This document shows positions 62,501 to 64,000 of a stretch of 64,000 nt of DNA, piece after piece. A program made the position numbers and the translations under genes. The stretch is taken from assembly GCF_964275005.1 (NCBI RefSeq), contig NC_092689.1, forward strand, positions 7,169,200-7,233,199, given 5' to 3'. The DNA comes from Diadema setosum. Taxonomy: Eukaryota; Echinodermata; Echinoidea; Diadematoida; Diadematidae. The notes under the pieces are model-generated. The model had not been told where the DNA came from, did not search any database, and saw only the letters and a program-made list of their open reading frames with translations. Position 1 is the stretch's first letter; every line of letters starts with the position of its first letter.

Positions 62501-64000
62501 CAATGCATCGCAAGTGCTGATTGTCATTTGATATTGTGAATGCATTTAGAATATTAGCACCCCTGTAAGTTTTGTTTATCAAACCTTGCATGAATAATAT
62601 GAATATGTGTCAACATCTGTCAATGGGCTTGGTTTGTGAAAGTGAAAATGTTTCAATTAGACAAGCAGACTACCTGTGGTTTCTGTATCTTGCCTTAGAA
62701 GCCAAAAGAGTAAAAGACTACTCTTGACAGTACTTGTCGGTTGGGTCAGTTTCAATAAACTTTGGCTTTTTCAAGTGTTTCCAGTGAATTTCCAAGTAGG
62801 GTAGCATTGAGGTTTTAGTTAGTAATAGAAGTTTTGAGACAGATCATACAAAATGTACTATTTCAATGCTATATTGTAAGACCGGATGAAATTGCATGAG
62901 CTCTATGAGACAGCTTTAATTACAGTATCAGTGGTTGTCCTATGAAACTTGACACGAGATTGTGTAACATCAGAAATGCTCACCTTCTAGTTTGCCATTT
63001 TGTTTCCGGTGTAAAACAGATTACTTTTTTTTTTTGCAAATGCGCAGCAATGATTTATATCTATCTATTCATCTGTCAGTCAGTCTGTCTGTACATCTGT
63101 CTAAGTACATGTATTAGAAACCGAAAGTGTTTTATTATCTTTGCCCAATAGGAGTGAAGGTCTGAATGGTAACACACAGATGCTGGTCATAGAGCCCCTG
63201 GCGTCCCTGAGCAAAGCCTTAAACTCATTGCTTGATGCCGTCCAGTCAGAGCTTGTGATGGTGAGCAACAGTGCCATAATTTTATATGTTATAGTTTGTC
63301 CAATATGGAAATACATTTTCTTGTGAACAAGTGGTGTACAAAGGAAGCAGCTCATAGTGAAATCTGGGCACACAAATTTGATATGCCATATGAGGGTACA
63401 ATGTATCATTCTGTATGTCAACTCCCAAATCAGTGACCATCTGTATGATGTTCCACATATCCAGGATGAGTTGATTTCAGATTGGAGTGGACAGGAAATG
63501 TTCTTTATGCTGGTAATTCCTCCAAAAATATTTGCTCTTCAAAATAATGTTCATCCTCCAATACAATGTTAGATGTGAAATTGTTATCCAATGTCACAGC
63601 CCTTCTTATACAACAAAGTGTAGTCCTTAATTGCCATTTTGTATTTTGGAAGATTTGCAGTGGATACGAATGTAGAAGAATACATTGAAATAAAGTCTCA
63701 TAAAGTGAATCCAAACAAAATCATGCATTTCACAGGAAACTCCTAAATTAACATTCTCATTTGTGTTGCTCTGTTCTCCCTCCCCTCCACCTTCCAAATT
63801 TGCACGCTGGACAGAAACTGGTCATGATGGTGCAGGACTCGGCCAGCGAGCTCAACGTGAAATTCGCGGTGCTGACCGTGTACAGTTTGAGCCAGGAGAG
63901 CCTCTGGCTGCGCAGGCTGCTGGTCAAGGGGAAAGCCCTGGGGGCGCTCTTGGCCGTCTGCCGAATTGCCACCCTCTCCATACGCAGCATCGTGACGACT
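59482..64000 (+). CDS. INSC: INSC, inscuteable homologue (5' and middle part; runs off right end)
   Basis: Inscuteable is the adaptor that links the Par3/Par6/aPKC complex to LGN/Pins and orients the spindle in asymmetric division. Seven exons join in phase: 59482-59547, 60204-60349, 61104-61167, 61487-61607, 62349-62401, 63152-63260 and 63815-64000 (open at the end). The second carries VDSVQRWLLDLQGATEGECM, close to human VDSVQRWMEDLKLMTECECM, the peptide that binds the LGN TPR groove. The following exons encode the helical middle region (LSTEITQL, MKQLRPAILSLCVHIRSCLK). The last begins the armadillo repeats (VYSLSQESLWLRRLLVKGKA against human LFSLTQEGAPLCRIIAKEGG). The start is not fixed: ATGs in the first exon give MYGPMDQ or MDQASFN, or translation may begin further upstream. 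About half the protein is beyond the window. Confidence 0.9.
60204..60349 (+). CDS. INSC: INSC exon B (LGN-binding segment)
   Basis: The acceptor is ggaattcag and the donor gtgcag. It encodes NSEVDSVQRWLLDLQGATEG, ECMTLLETKPI and NSPLNLENVAATIK. The first part keeps the LGN-binding helix. The acidic EED tail seen in mammals is replaced by HNSPLNLEN. Confidence 0.92.
61104..61167 (+). CDS. INSC: INSC exon C
   Basis: The acceptor is cctggacag; the nearer atctacag acceptor breaks the frame. The donor is gtgagt. It encodes ENIYRLQQRADCLSTEITQL, which aligns with human LLLKRGWVISTELRRI. Confidence 0.82.
61487..61607 (+). CDS. INSC: INSC exon D
   Basis: The acceptor is atgcccag and the donor gtaaag. 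It encodes KLKAGSMKQLRPAILSLCVH and IRSCLKECNEFCPDMGHIQM, matching the helical region after the LGN-binding segment. Confidence 0.92.
62349..62401 (+). CDS. INSC: INSC exon E
   Basis: The acceptor is aatttcag and the donor gtgaga. It encodes SQQHVTDELGGLVKRYE, placed by phase and splice sites. Confidence 0.82.
63152..63260 (+). CDS. INSC: INSC exon F
   Basis: The acceptor is cccaatag and the donor gtgagc. It encodes SEGLNGNTQMLVIEPLASLS and KALNSLLDAVQSELVM. Confidence 0.9.
63815..64000 (+). CDS. INSC: INSC exon G (start of armadillo repeats; cut by window end)
   Basis: The acceptor is gctggacag. It encodes KLVMMVQDSASELNVKFAVL, TVYSLSQESLWLRRLLVKGK and LLAVCRIATLSIRSIVTT, open to the last base. 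It is GC-rich compared with the introns. Confidence 0.93.

Overview
The window looks like nuclear DNA of a marine invertebrate deuterostome, most likely an echinoderm. This is inferred from the intron-rich, vertebrate-like gene structures, from orthologues of SNRPE and inscuteable (INSC), and from many small fold-back DNA transposons of the kind common in such genomes. No species can be named from sequence alone. I saw no reverse transcriptase, integrase, LTR, capsid or envelope sequence, and no bacterial-type operon.

Layout. (1) 1188-3065, plus strand: the last three coding exons of SNRPE (Sm protein E); its 5' exons lie left of the window. (2) 3066-9873: a gene-free gap holding three or four DNA-transposon relics. 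(3) 9874-34161, minus strand: a complete 21-exon gene for a 1018-residue multi-EF-hand protein resembling EFCAB6. All 20 splice junctions join in phase. (4) 34162-35949: the spacer between two divergent genes, with a five-copy array of a CRE-like 40-44 bp unit. (5) 35950-38085, plus: a two-exon four-transmembrane MS4A/CD20-like protein of 253 residues. (6) 38086-42543: gene-free DNA. (7) 42544-64000, plus: a candidate 5' exon near 42.6 kb, about 16.7 kb of repeat-rich DNA, then seven exons of INSC, which runs off the right end.

SNRPE acts in spliceosomal snRNPs, the EF-hand protein probably in calcium-linked or ciliary/sperm functions, and INSC in spindle orientation through LGN/Pins and Par3. 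The genes share no pathway that I can see; they are ordinary neighbours.

The unusual content is non-coding: a perfect inverted repeat around a 312-bp TA tract; the CRE-like promoter array; a tRNA-like pol III promoter framed by 34-bp inverted repeats; a 93-bp TTAA-flanked family with five copies; four to five larger TTAA-flanked fold-back elements; twin 0.7-kb elements in INSC; and a 1-kb element carrying nuclear-receptor-like direct repeats.
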